IMG/VR virus record: IMGVR_UViG_3300032236_000938
Span: 1 to 23,785 of that record
Strand: one strand, 5' to 3'
Length of the DNA: 23,785 nt
Origin: a virus
Shown: in pieces, positions 6,730 to 14,385 of the stretch
How the letters are laid out: each line of letters starts with the position of its first letter
How positions within the stretch are numbered: the first letter of the stretch is position 1
Program-made: the position numbers and the translations under genes
Notes under the pieces: generated by a model
Told to the model about the DNA's origin: nothing
Seen by the model: only the letters and a program-made list of their open reading frames with translations
Database searches by the model: none

Positions 6730-7058
6730 TGGCTAAAGAAGATGCAAAGCAGGCATACTCGCTAGTATCCCTGTATATTGCCCTATATAAATCCAGGTAC
6801 AATAAGCAACCAATTGTCAATCGTTACCGTGAAAAGTGGGCGATGCAAGATGTTATTGATAGCGTGGGATTTGATAGAGCAAAAGAACTTCTTGAGTATT
6901 ATTTTAAGTGTACAAGAACCGGGCACCCTTTGCAATGGTTTTTTTACAACTTTGACAGGCTAGATGACGTTATGGTAAAATCAGAACTTGATGCTGATAA
7001 GCGCAAGCGTTTAAGAGAGCAAACAAAATTATTAGTGGAACAGGAATTAAATGAATAG
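6729..7058 (+). CDS. Hypothetical protein before helicase, possible loader
   Basis: 109 aa, ATG sharing its A with the upstream stop, with AAAGGAAAG just before. It is basic and helical, with W-A-M-Q-D-V-I-D, A-K-E-L-L-E-Y-Y-F-K and W-F-F-Y-N-F-D-R-L-D motifs and a Lys/Arg-rich C-terminal helix (D-A-D-K-R-K-R-L-R-E-Q). The gene overlaps the helicase start by 8 bases. In many phages the gene directly before the replicative helicase is a loader or replication organiser, and this one has a suitable size and charge, but no AAA+ motif is present. The role is therefore an inference from position only. Confidence 0.7.
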   Translation: MAKEDAKQAYSLVSLYIALYKSRYNKQPIVNRYREKWAMQDVIDSVGFDRAKELLEYYFKCTRTGHPLQWFFYNFDRLDDVMVKSELDADKRKRLREQTKLLVEQELNE

Positions 7059-8280
7059 TGAAGCAGCGGTAATTTCTGCTGTTTGTAAGAACAAGGATAT
7101 GGCTACAGTTCTTACAGATAATGTTGATGATATTTTTACTTCCCACCGAGATGTGTGGGAGGGCTTGAAGTCTTATTATTTAAAGTTTCGTGCTGTTCCA
7201 GATATATCTGTATTGCAAGAGAAGTTTAAAGACTTTGAACCTGAGCAAGTAAAGGGCGAGACGGGCTATTACCTAGACAACCTAAAGAATGAATTCTTAA
7301 CTGCAAAGATTAAAGATGTTCTACTTAAGAACGGTGCAAGTCTAAAGCATAACTCAGCCACTAGAGTCTTGCTTGAAATGCAAACACAGCTTTATGGTCT
7401 ATCCCGACTCACGGGAACGGTTAGAGATGTTGACTTAACAGACTTTGAATTAGCTGAAGATCATTATGAAAAGGTTCGTGAGCGTTCTGCTGCAATGGGT
7501 GGAAGTCCGGGAATCAAGACTGGCTTTAAGGCTATTGATCTTGCTTACCCTACAGGAATGGCCCCAGGACACCTTATCGTGATGATTGGATGGGCGGGTA
7601 GGGGTAAGACATGGTTCTCCTCTTATCTGGCTTGTAAGGCATGGGAGCAGGGCTTTAAGCCTATGATTATCTCTCTTGAAATGTCACCTGAGAATATGCG
7701 TGACCGTATTTACACCATGATGGGGTCGGGACTATTCAAGGCTAACGATTTTTCTAGAGGTCTTGTTAATACAGATGATTTTCGTTCGTTTGGTGAAAAG
7801 ACATTTAAAGATAAGCAGGGATTTATTCTTATCTCAAATGAGGGACAAGGACAAGTAACCCCCAATACAGTTCAAGCAAAGATTGACCAGTATAAGCCTG
7901 ACATGGTTATCCTTGATTATCATCAACTATTTAATGATTCATCCGGAGCTAAATCAGAAGTAGAGCGTAATCGTAACATCTCTCGTGATTTTAAGTTGCT
8001 TGCTATGCGTAACAATATCCCAGTAATTGATATTACCGCTGCCACGATGGACGACGTATCAGATCAAGACGGGCCTCCAATGTTATCACAGGTTGCATGG
8101 TCTAAGGCTATTGAATACGATGCTGATATGGCTATTGCAGTTCATAAAAATCCTGATACAAATATTATGGAGATTGTATCTCGTAAGAATCGTCATGGAA
8201 CAGACTTCTCATTCTACCTAGATTGGGATTTGAATCGTGGTGTTGTAAAAGAAATCTACGAAATGGATATTCAGCAATAA
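7051..8280 (+). CDS. dnaB: DnaB-like replicative DNA helicase
   Basis: 409 aa. Residues 1-130 are a helical N-terminal domain like DnaB_N (A-V-I-S-A-V-C-K ... H-R-D-V-W-E-G-L). The RecA-type SF4 core follows: Walker A G-W-A-G-R-G-K-T at 180-187, I-I-S-L-E-M-S at about 206-212 (DnaB motif), and Walker B M-V-I-L-D-Y-H-Q-L with Asp289. R-N-I-S-R-D-F-K-L-L-A near 310 and the C-terminal S-R-K-N-R-H-G arginine-finger-like segment also match. It would unwind the fork and recruit the primase encoded downstream. The start overlaps the previous gene by 8 bases, with caggaa upstream. It is somewhat shorter than bacterial DnaB (about 450-470 aa), mainly in the N-terminal part. Confidence 0.92.
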   Translation: MNSEAAVISAVCKNKDMATVLTDNVDDIFTSHRDVWEGLKSYYLKFRAVPDISVLQEKFKDFEPEQVKGETGYYLDNLKNEFLTAKIKDVLLKNGASLKHNSATRVLLEMQTQLYGLSRLTGTVRDVDLTDFELAEDHYEKVRERSAAMGGSPGIKTGFKAIDLAYPTGMAPGHLIVMIGWAGRGKTWFSSYLACKAWEQGFKPMIISLEMSPENMRDRIYTMMGSGLFKANDFSRGLVNTDDFRSFGEKTFKDKQGFILISNEGQGQVTPNTVQAKIDQYKPDMVILDYHQLFNDSSGAKSEVERNRNISRDFKLLAMRNNIPVIDITAATMDDVSDQDGPPMLSQVAWSKAIEYDADMAIAVHKNPDTNIMEIVSRKNRHGTDFSFYLDWDLNRGVVKEIYEMDIQQ

Positions 8281-8307
8281 TCTTTATGTAATAGACTGTA
8301 TTTTTAG

Positions 8308-8313
8308 TATAAT
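8308..8313 (+). promoter_or_regulatory. -10 element for leaderless gene at 8323
   Basis: Perfect TATAAT at 8308-8313. A start site six or seven bases on would be at about 8320, only 2-3 bases before ATG 8323. No ribosome-binding site precedes that ATG, so a leaderless mRNA is likely. I see no convincing -35 at the right distance. Confidence 0.45.
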
Positions 8314-8322
8314 TATCATGTT

Positions 8323-8601
8323 ATGCTAAATAAAACTATTAAAAGTTTTATCATTTCAGGGGTAATCAAAGACGATTCCGCAATTGGTAGAATACGGCTA
8401 ATGCAAGAAAAATTATTGCTGGAGGACATGAGAGATAGAGGATATGTCCCAGTATTGGATCTTGACTCCCAATTTTCAATATCATATAATGAAGCAAGAG
8501 ATAATTATAGTTTTTATTTAGAAATGTTTGGGGTCTACGTTGGAAAGAAAAAAGCTATGGAGCTTGAAGGCTTTTCTGGACAACAATTTTATAAGAGGTA
8601 G
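8323..8601 (+). CDS. Hypothetical 92-aa protein, probably leaderless
   Basis: ATG 8323 lacks a Shine-Dalgarno sequence and stands ten bases after a TATAAT. The product is mixed alpha/beta: a helical N-terminus (I-K-S-F-I-I-S-G-V-I-K-D-D), R-I-R-L-M-Q-E-K-L-L-L-E-D-M-R-D-R-G-Y with V-P-V-L-D-L-D after it, then Y-N-E-A-R-D-N-Y-S-F-Y-L-E-M-F-G-V-Y-V-G. The last part resembles a short phage motif found beside primase or helicase genes, but I cannot name it. It has no cysteines. It lies between helicase and primase with its own promoter, so a replication-accessory role is plausible but unproven. Confidence 0.65.
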   Translation: MLNKTIKSFIISGVIKDDSAIGRIRLMQEKLLLEDMRDRGYVPVLDLDSQFSISYNEARDNYSFYLEMFGVYVGKKKAMELEGFSGQQFYKR

Positions 8602-8628
8602 ACAAGCAATATCCCGGTCTGGTAAAAT
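8599..8628 (+). promoter_or_regulatory. Promoter for leaderless primase mRNA
   Basis: TAGACA (8599-8604), 18-base spacer, extended TGG-TAAAAT (TGn at 8620-8622, -10 at 8623-8628). The predicted +1 is at 8635, exactly the A of the primase ATG, and no ribosome-binding site is present. The 16-bp inverted repeat TGGTAAAATATTACCA (8620-8635) spans the -10 and the start site. Confidence 0.6.
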
Positions 8629-8634
8629 ATTACC

Positions 8635-9597
8635 ATGATGACCGAAACATATAATCAGAGACAATTAAAGGAAATACTTAACACTGTGGGTGTTAAGATT
8701 TCTTCTGAGACAAGCACTGATTTTTTATGTTTATGTCCATTTCATGACAATCATTACAGCCCCTCATTTGCAATATCTTATGAAAAGGGTTTATATGTTT
8801 GCTACAATCCGTCTTGCGATGCAAGAGGAACGCTTCTTGATTTAATTCAAAAGGCGGGAGATATGAATTACTTCCAGGCATTAAGACTTGTAGACTCTAT
8901 GAAGAAGGAAGCTAATAATCATTTTGATGAGGACCTGGCTGCCTTAATGGAAGACAAGCCTGAGTTTGAAGAATTTGACCAAAATGTGCTGGATAACCTA
9001 CATGCCAATCTGCTATCAGATACAAAGGGTTCAGATTACTTTTTGTCAAGAGGCATTAACTTAGATTCAATGAAGCATTTTCAGTTGGGATATTCTACCT
9101 CGCAGGGCATGGTAACTGTTCCAGTCCATAGCCCTACCGGAATTCCAGTGGGATTGGTAGGAAGATCTGTTGAGGGAAAGCGTTTTAAAAATAGCACCAA
9201 CCTTCCAAGATCTCAAACTATGTTTAACCTACACAGGGCTAGACGAGAGAGTGCTACCATTATTGTTTGTGAATCGTCATTTGATGCCATTAGAATTCAT
9301 CAGGCGGGATTTCCAAATGTTGTTGCCACACTAGGTGGTAGTTTATCCAAAGAGAATGTACAAAATCTAAATAAGTATTCTTCATCCATCATTATTGCTA
9401 CTGATGCAGATGAAGCAGGTAGAAAGCTCGGAAGAGAAATTGCTACCAAATTAAAGAACAAAGATATTCTGTGGGCTTCCTATGAAAATGAGGTGGTCTA
9501 TCCACATAATGCAAAAGACGTCGGGGACCTTACAGAACAAGAAATAAGTCAATGTATCAAGAATGCCGTAGGCAATTTTGAATATAATAATTGGTGA
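8635..9597 (+). CDS. dnaG: DNA primase (CHC2 zinc finger + Toprim)
   Basis: 320 aa. The N-terminal CHC2-type zinc finger uses Cys34, His37, Cys56 and Cys61 (C-P-F-H-D-N-H-Y-S-P-S-F-A, Y-V-C-Y-N-P-S-C). Residues about 110-200 form the DnaG-like RNA-polymerase N-domain (L-S-R-G-I, F-Q-L-G-Y, G-L-V-G-R). The Toprim domain holds Glu213 (V-C-E-S-S-F-D-A-I-R) and the D-A-D of A-T-D-A-D-E-A-G at 257-259. It lacks the C-terminal helicase-interaction domain of bacterial DnaG (about 600 aa), so it is a compact phage primase that makes RNA primers for the polymerase below. The start is ATG 8635; a second ATG directly follows at 8638. Confidence 0.92.
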   Translation: MMTETYNQRQLKEILNTVGVKISSETSTDFLCLCPFHDNHYSPSFAISYEKGLYVCYNPSCDARGTLLDLIQKAGDMNYFQALRLVDSMKKEANNHFDEDLAALMEDKPEFEEFDQNVLDNLHANLLSDTKGSDYFLSRGINLDSMKHFQLGYSTSQGMVTVPVHSPTGIPVGLVGRSVEGKRFKNSTNLPRSQTMFNLHRARRESATIIVCESSFDAIRIHQAGFPNVVATLGGSLSKENVQNLNKYSSSIIIATDADEAGRKLGREIATKLKNKDILWASYENEVVYPHNAKDVGDLTEQEISQCIKNAVGNFEYNNW

Positions 9598-9603
9598 TAT
9601 AAT
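9598..9603 (+). promoter_or_regulatory. Extended -10 promoter before ssDNA-binding gene
   Basis: TGA-TATAAT with the TGn at 9595-9597 and TATAAT at 9598-9603, starting at the primase stop. A weak TTGAAT (9578-9583) is only 14 bases away. The start site would be near 9610, giving a 39-base leader with a small gggc/gccc stem (9614-9617, 9626-9629) and a good AAGGAG (9637-9642). This fits high expression of a protein needed in quantity. Confidence 0.5.
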
Positions 9604-9648
9604 AGTATATACAGGGCATTATACAGCCCACTACACAAGGAGATATAT

Positions 9649-10323
9649 ATGGGAATCGTAAAAGGTTTAACAGCAATTAATAAAGCAATGGACAAGCCAA
9701 CACACAATTCTTCCGATGGACCAAAGGGAAGATGGCTTGCACTAAAAGATGGTCAGTCAGTAAAAATTCGTTTCTTGCAAGAAATTGATCCGGACTCAGC
9801 AAACTATAATGAAAAGGCTGGACTAGGATTCGTTGCAATTGAACACACAAATCCAAAAGATTATCGCCGTAAGGCACTCTGCACAATTGAAGACCAAGGT
9901 CAGTGCTTTGGTTGTGAGCAGCACCGTCGTGATGTAAAGGCGGGATGGAAGGGTAAGCCACGCTTCTATGTAAATGTTTTAGTTGACGATGGCGAAGAAG
10001 AGCCATATGTTGCAATTTTTTCACAGGGAACAGGCCCAAAGTCTGCTACTCCAGAAATTAGTTCTTATGCAACTGAGACAGCAAGCATCACAAATCTAAT
10101 CTGGAAGTTAAAGCGACAGGGAGAAAAGACTGATACAAGTTATAGTATAATTCCACTACCAACCGCAGATGTAAAGCCAATTGATTTTAGTAAGTATGAA
10201 TTGTTTGATCTTGAAAAGACAGCAGTTCGTGACGTACCTTATGCAGATCAAGAAGCATTCTACTCAGGAATTACATCAGACTCATCTGAAGAGTCAACCA
10301 CATCATCATCTGTTGAGTGGTAA
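9649..10323 (+). CDS. Single-stranded DNA-binding protein, gp32-like
   Basis: 224 aa, ATG after AAGGAG. His66, Cys78, Cys86 and Cys89 have spacing close to the zinc ligands of T4 gp32 (His64, Cys77, Cys87, Cys90). The OB-fold core is suggested by S-V-K-I-R-F-L, P-R-F-Y-V-N-V-L-V-D-D and Y-V-A-I-F-S-Q-G. The C-terminal tail is Ser/Glu/Asp-rich and ends in Trp, the usual acidic tail through which ssDNA-binding proteins recruit replication partners. It would coat ssDNA at the fork between primase and polymerase and support RecA strand exchange. It is shorter than gp32 (301 aa). I assign the family by motif spacing rather than strong overall similarity. Confidence 0.82.
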   Translation: MGIVKGLTAINKAMDKPTHNSSDGPKGRWLALKDGQSVKIRFLQEIDPDSANYNEKAGLGFVAIEHTNPKDYRRKALCTIEDQGQCFGCEQHRRDVKAGWKGKPRFYVNVLVDDGEEEPYVAIFSQGTGPKSATPEISSYATETASITNLIWKLKRQGEKTDTSYSIIPLPTADVKPIDFSKYELFDLEKTAVRDVPYADQEAFYSGITSDSSEESTTSSSVEW

Positions 10324-10330
10324 TTTAATG

Positions 10331-10360
10331 TTGACAGGGTTATAGGAAAGGTAGTATACT
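10331..10360 (+). promoter_or_regulatory. Strong promoter before glycosylase-polymerase operon
   Basis: Perfect TTGACA (10331-10336), 18-base spacer, TATACT (10355-10360). The start site would be near 10367, with a leader of about 24 bases to ATG 10391. It probably drives the pyrimidine-dimer glycosylase and DNA polymerase genes. The whole spacer and -10 sit within a long inverted repeat. Confidence 0.6.
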
Positions 10361-10371
10361 TTCCTATAACC
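10338..10371. repeat. 13-bp perfect inverted repeat over promoter -10 (operator or hairpin)
   Basis: Arms GGTTATAGGAAAG (10338-10350) and CTTTCCTATAACC (10359-10371) with an 8-base spacer containing part of the -10. It begins one base after the -35 box and ends at about +5. A repressor bound here would block the promoter. As RNA it would be a strong hairpin terminating the ssDNA-binding transcript, but there is no U-tract. Confidence 0.7.
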
Positions 10372-10390
10372 TATTACAGATTGGAATATA

Positions 10391-10867
10391 ATGCAAACGT
10401 TTCTACCGTATCCTACACTCAAGGATAGTCTAGAAGCTCTAGACAACAAGCGTTTAAATAAGCAGATTCTTGAAACATATCAAATACTAAATGTTCTTTC
10501 CGGTCAATCCAAATCAGGTGCTTGGCGTAATCATCCTGCAGTTCTAATGTGGGAGGGTGCAGAAGCTGAGCTTTATCGCTATGGTATGATTGCTGTATCT
10601 ATAGCAAGCGGACGTGGTATTAAGACAGATAAGAACGAAGCAAACCTTAAAGCACTTGCACGTAAGTGTGGTTCAGCGTGGGGAGATGATGATCCTGCAT
10701 GGCGTAAGAACACAACAACAATGCGTAAGGTAAATACCACACACAAAGTTAATCTTTTCCGCAAAGATCCTGAGTATTATGCAGACTTTGCAGAGTTTGA
10801 GAACAGCTCATACAACACCCCATGTTGTGATAAGTGCAAGTATTATTGGGCAACACATAGAGGATAA
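10391..10867 (+). CDS. Pyrimidine dimer DNA glycosylase family protein
   Basis: 158 aa. The N-terminus M-Q-T-F-L-P-Y-P ... A-L-D-N-K-R-L-N-K-Q ... W-R-N-H-P-A-V-L-M-W matches the MSMEG_6728 / Pyr_excise family, relatives of T4 endonuclease V that cut the glycosidic bond at UV-induced pyrimidine dimers. The C-terminal C-C-D-K-C-K-Y-Y-W may bind a metal and is an addition beyond the core. The gene ends directly against the polymerase start (TAAATG) and shares its promoter. Carrying a UV-repair enzyme beside the polymerase would suit a phage exposed to sunlight, which is consistent with a surface-water host (inference). Activity against dimers is assumed from the family. Confidence 0.8.
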   Translation: MQTFLPYPTLKDSLEALDNKRLNKQILETYQILNVLSGQSKSGAWRNHPAVLMWEGAEAELYRYGMIAVSIASGRGIKTDKNEANLKALARKCGSAWGDDDPAWRKNTTTMRKVNTTHKVNLFRKDPEYYADFAEFENSSYNTPCCDKCKYYWATHRG

Positions 10868-13800
10868 ATGAATTTTACACACCTTCACGTTCACAGCCAT
10901 TACTCGCTGCTAGACGGCCTATGCTCTGCAAGAGAGCTTTTAGAGGCTGCTAAGGCAGCGGGTCAGACTGCTATGGCTATCACAGACCACGGCACCCTAG
11001 CCTCGCATAGAGAGATGCAGGTGGCAGCTAAAGAGTTGGGAATCAAACCAATCTTGGGACTTGAAGCGTACATATCCTCAACTGATCGCTTTGATAAACG
11101 TGATATTAAGAATAGAGATGATAACACTCAGGTATTCAACCATATCATTTTACTTGCAAAGAACAACGATGGATTAAAAAATCTACAAAAGCTTTCTGAG
11201 ATTGCTTGGACTGAAGGCTTTTATCGCAAGCCCCGAATTGACCTAGACGTACTTGATGAGTATGGCGACGGTCTTATTGTCTTGTCCGGATGTTTGAATG
11301 GACTTATTTGTAAAGCCATTGAGCGTGGGGATATGGCAAAAGCCGAAGAATACACTAACTGGTTTGCAAATAGATTCGGTGATGATTTCTATTTAGAAGT
11401 TCAGTCGCATAATCCAAAAGAAATTAACGAGGCTTTAGCTAAGTTATCTATTTCAAGTGGTGTTAAGATGGTAGCAACAGGAGATTGCCATTATGCAACA
11501 AAAGAGCAAAAGGCACTTGAAGAAGCACTGTTGATTATTTCATCTAAGCCTGATATTAATAAAGAGGCAACTTATGAGTCAGGCAAAAAGATTAAGAATA
11601 TCTACGAGAGATTTGACCATATCTATCCTGATCGCTTTATGTCGTTTGCAGATATTAATGTTTACATTCAAAGTTATGACGAAATCAAGGCAGATTTCGG
11701 GGATTCATTAAGCGAAGAGATTTATGAATCTTCAATGGAGATTGCAGATAAGGTGGAAGAATATGAATTTCACGAAAACCTACAATTGTTACCTAAGCCA
11801 AAAACAGACCCACACAAACAGCTTATTAAAATGTGTGAGGAATCACTTATTGAAAAAGGATTAGACAATGAGCAATACCGAGCAAGGCTTGAAGAAGAAC
11901 TTCAGGTCATTTATGATAAAGAGTTTAGTAGTTACTTCCTTGTTGTTGGCGACATGGTTCGTTGGGCGAAAGAGAATGAAATCCTTGTTGGACCGGGACG
12001 TGGATCTGCAGCAGGATCTCTAGTATGTTATTTGATGGGTATTACAGAGGTAGACCCAATTGAATATGACCTACTCTTCTTCCGATTTATTAACCCTGAG
12101 CGTAATGACTTCCCTGATATTGATACAGACTTCATGGATCGCCGTCGTGGAGAAGTAAAAGAATTTCTTCGTAAGAAGTTTAAGAATGTTGCATCCATCT
12201 CAACCTATCAATACTTTAAAGATAAAGGTGTTGTGCGAGATGTGGCAAGAGTATTTGACGTACCCCTAGGAGAAGTAAATAAGGCTTTGAAGGGAATTGA
12301 AACCTTTGAAGACTTTGAGAATAACCCTAACTCGCTTGAGTTTAGAGATAAGTATCCAGAGGTAGTAGATTTTGCTTCTAAGCTACGTGGCAGAATTAGA
12401 GGTGTGGGTATTCACGCAGCGGGAGTTGTTGTGGCAAAAGACTCCATTTCTAAATATGCTCCGATTGAAACTAGAAGCGATAAAGATGATTCAGTATCCG
12501 GACGTGTTCCTGTTGTTGCTTATGATATGGAACAGGCAGCAGATATTGGACTAATTAAGTTTGACGTGCTTGGCCTAAAAACTTTATCAGTTATTAAGGA
12601 TACTGTTGATATGATTCAAGAACGTCATGGAAAGGCTATTAACCTAAATAGTCTAAGCCTTGATGACCCTGAAGTGTTTCAGGATCTAAGCAATGGATAT
12701 ACAAAAGGCGTTTTCCAGGCAGAAGCAACTCCATATACTAACCTTCTGATAAAGATGGGTGTGGATAAGTTTGAGGACTTGGTTGCTTCTAATGCGCTGG
12801 TCCGTCCGGGTGCGATGAACACCGTAGGTGTCTCTTATATCAAGCGTAAGGGCGGGGAAGAAGTAATCTCTTATACCCACCCTGTTATGCAACCATTTAC
12901 TGAGAGAACCTATGGTGTTATCATCTACCAAGAGCAAGTTATGCAGGCATGCGTACATTTAGGCGGTATGTCATGGGCTGAAGCAGATAAAGTCAGAAAG
13001 ATTATTGGTAAGAAAAAAGATGCAAGAGAATTTGATGTATTTAAAGATAAGTTTATTGAAGGTGCTAAAAGATATATCTCAACTGAAGATGCGGAGAAGC
13101 TTTGGCATAATTTTGAAGCTCACGCTGGCTATTCTTTTAACCGTTCTCACGCTGTTGCTTACTCTATGCTTAGTTACTGGACTGCTTGGCTTAAACATTA
13201 TTACCCGCTTGAGTTCATGTTTGCAATCCTCAAGAACGAAGGAGATAAAGATGCGAGAACAGAATACCTCCTTGAAGCTAAGCGATTGGGAATTAAGGTC
13301 TTACTACCCCATGTAAATGAATCTGATTTGGATTTTAGCCTTCAAGGTAATAGTATTAGGTTTGGATTGGCAAATATTAAATATATATCTGAAGGTATAG
13401 GAAAGAAGATCATTGATGCAAGACCATTTAAATCTTTTGCTCACCTTATGGAAGTGGCTTCACAAAAGGGATCAGGAATTAACTCAAGAGCAGTTGCTAC
13501 CTTAAACCTAATTGGTGCTGCTGCTTTTGATGATAACGGCAGGTCGGGAAAAGAATCAGAAAGTTATTACGAATACTTAGGTATTCCAAAGTTTGATACC
13601 AAGGGAATTACCCCTTATATCAAGTCGCAAATTACTCCGCTAGAGGAGTTTTTAGAACAAGGTACATATGTATTGTGTGCTATGGTTAAATCAATTAAAA
13701 AGGGCAAGGGCTGGTCTCGTGTAGAATTAATTGATGATACAGGATCTATTGGTATTTTCCATACAGAGAATACACAAATTGAAACCGGGAACATGTATTT

Positions 13801-14134
13801 CTTCCTTGTTGGCGACAATAGAATTCATAGATATGTTACAATAGGTGATGTGGTTGACAAGAAGGATGACCCTTTTATTAGATACCTGCACAATAAAGAC
13901 TTAAGCATACCAGAGTATAAAGTTTATGTTGTAGACTTTACGCATTATAAAACAAAACAAAATAAAATGATGGCTCACATTATTTACTGCGATGCAGACA
14001 AAAACATGATGAGAGCTATTGCGTTTCCAAAGATTTATACAACAGCTTTAGGAAAAATGAGAGCGGGAGGATATAGTTCCCCTACCGTTGGAAAATTAGA
14101 TGATGGAACTAACTATATAAAGGAGATAGCATGA
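10868..14134 (+). CDS. dnaE: DNA polymerase III alpha subunit (C family, PHP domain)
   Basis: 1088 aa, close to bacterial DnaE (about 1160). The PHP domain at residues 1-280 contains the expected metal ligands: H7-V-H9, Asp16, T-D-H-G, G-L-E-A-Y, N-H-I-I-L-L, L-S-G-C, and G-D-C-H. The polymerase core has G-P-G-R-G-S-A-A-G-S near 376 and P-D-I-D-T-D-F with Asp417 and Asp419, plus K-F-D-V-L-G-L with Asp566, matching E. coli D401, D403 and D555. The fingers (Y-Q-E-Q-V-M, H-A-G-Y-S-F-N-R-S-H-A), helix-hairpin-helix region and C-terminal OB fold (S-R-V-E-L-I-D-D-T-G-S-I) follow. The internal clamp-binding motif and C-terminal tau-binding region were not identified. It is the phage replicase; ATGA overlap couples it to the next gene. 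Confidence 0.95.
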   Translation: MNFTHLHVHSHYSLLDGLCSARELLEAAKAAGQTAMAITDHGTLASHREMQVAAKELGIKPILGLEAYISSTDRFDKRDIKNRDDNTQVFNHIILLAKNNDGLKNLQKLSEIAWTEGFYRKPRIDLDVLDEYGDGLIVLSGCLNGLICKAIERGDMAKAEEYTNWFANRFGDDFYLEVQSHNPKEINEALAKLSISSGVKMVATGDCHYATKEQKALEEALLIISSKPDINKEATYESGKKIKNIYERFDHIYPDRFMSFADINVYIQSYDEIKADFGDSLSEEIYESSMEIADKVEEYEFHENLQLLPKPKTDPHKQLIKMCEESLIEKGLDNEQYRARLEEELQVIYDKEFSSYFLVVGDMVRWAKENEILVGPGRGSAAGSLVCYLMGITEVDPIEYDLLFFRFINPERNDFPDIDTDFMDRRRGEVKEFLRKKFKNVASISTYQYFKDKGVVRDVARVFDVPLGEVNKALKGIETFEDFENNPNSLEFRDKYPEVVDFASKLRGRIRGVGIHAAGVVVAKDSISKYAPIETRSDKDDSVSGRVPVVAYDMEQAADIGLIKFDVLGLKTLSVIKDTVDMIQERHGKAINLNSLSLDDPEVFQDLSNGYTKGVFQAEATPYTNLLIKMGVDKFEDLVASNALVRPGAMNTVGVSYIKRKGGEEVISYTHPVMQPFTERTYGVIIYQEQVMQACVHLGGMSWAEADKVRKIIGKKKDAREFDVFKDKFIEGAKRYISTEDAEKLWHNFEAHAGYSFNRSHAVAYSMLSYWTAWLKHYYPLEFMFAILKNEGDKDARTEYLLEAKRLGIKVLLPHVNESDLDFSLQGNSIRFGLANIKYISEGIGKKIIDARPFKSFAHLMEVASQKGSGINSRAVATLNLIGAAAFDDNGRSGKESESYYEYLGIPKFDTKGITPYIKSQITPLEEFLEQGTYVLCAMVKSIKKGKGWSRVELIDDTGSIGIFHTENTQIETGNMYFFLVGDNRIHRYVTIGDVVDKKDDPFIRYLHNKDLSIPEYKVYVVDFTHYKTKQNKMMAHIIYCDADKNMMRAIAFPKIYTTALGKMRAGGYSSPTVGKLDDGTNYIKEIA

Positions 14135-14385
14135 CAGAAGAAACAACCCCTGTTGAGCAGACAGAAGAGGCACAAAATAAGCAAGTTTCAATTTCTATTG
14201 ATCAGATTCTTGCTTCCGTAGTTGCAACACTTGGCGAAGTAACAGTTCCACTTAAGGATCTTGTTACAAACTACAGCAATAAGACCATTCGTGTTGACCA
14301 AAATGAAGATGGCTCAGTTACTTTTAAGCTTGAGGATCTTCCAGTTGAGGCAGAAGAGTCAAGCACTGAAGACGATGCTGAGTAA
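14131..14385 (+). CDS. Small acidic protein, 84 aa
   Basis: ATG 14131 overlaps the polymerase stop and has AAAGGAG at 14119-14125. The ends are strongly acidic (T-E-E-T-T-P-V-E-Q-T-E-E-A and E-A-E-E-S-S-T-E-D-D-A-E) around a mixed core with V-S-I-S-I-D-Q-I-L-A-S-V-V-A-T-L-G-E-V-T-V-P-L-K-D-L-V and I-R-V-D-Q-N-E-D-G-S-V-T-F-K-L. I do not recognise it. The charge and the position between replicase and MazG make a DNA-mimic or replisome-associated role conceivable, but that is speculation. It overlaps the MazG-like gene by 11 bases. Confidence 0.7.
   Translation: MTEETTPVEQTEEAQNKQVSISIDQILASVVATLGEVTVPLKDLVTNYSNKTIRVDQNEDGSVTFKLEDLPVEAEESSTEDDAE

Noticed and set aside
9598-9648. Riboswitch or structured leader before the ssDNA-binding gene
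   Set aside because: Only about 39 bases of leader with a 4-bp stem; too short and weak for a known riboswitch.
10338-10371. Classical intrinsic terminator after the ssDNA-binding gene
   Set aside because: The stem is strong but no T-run follows and the repeat coincides with a promoter, so I list it as operator or hairpin instead.
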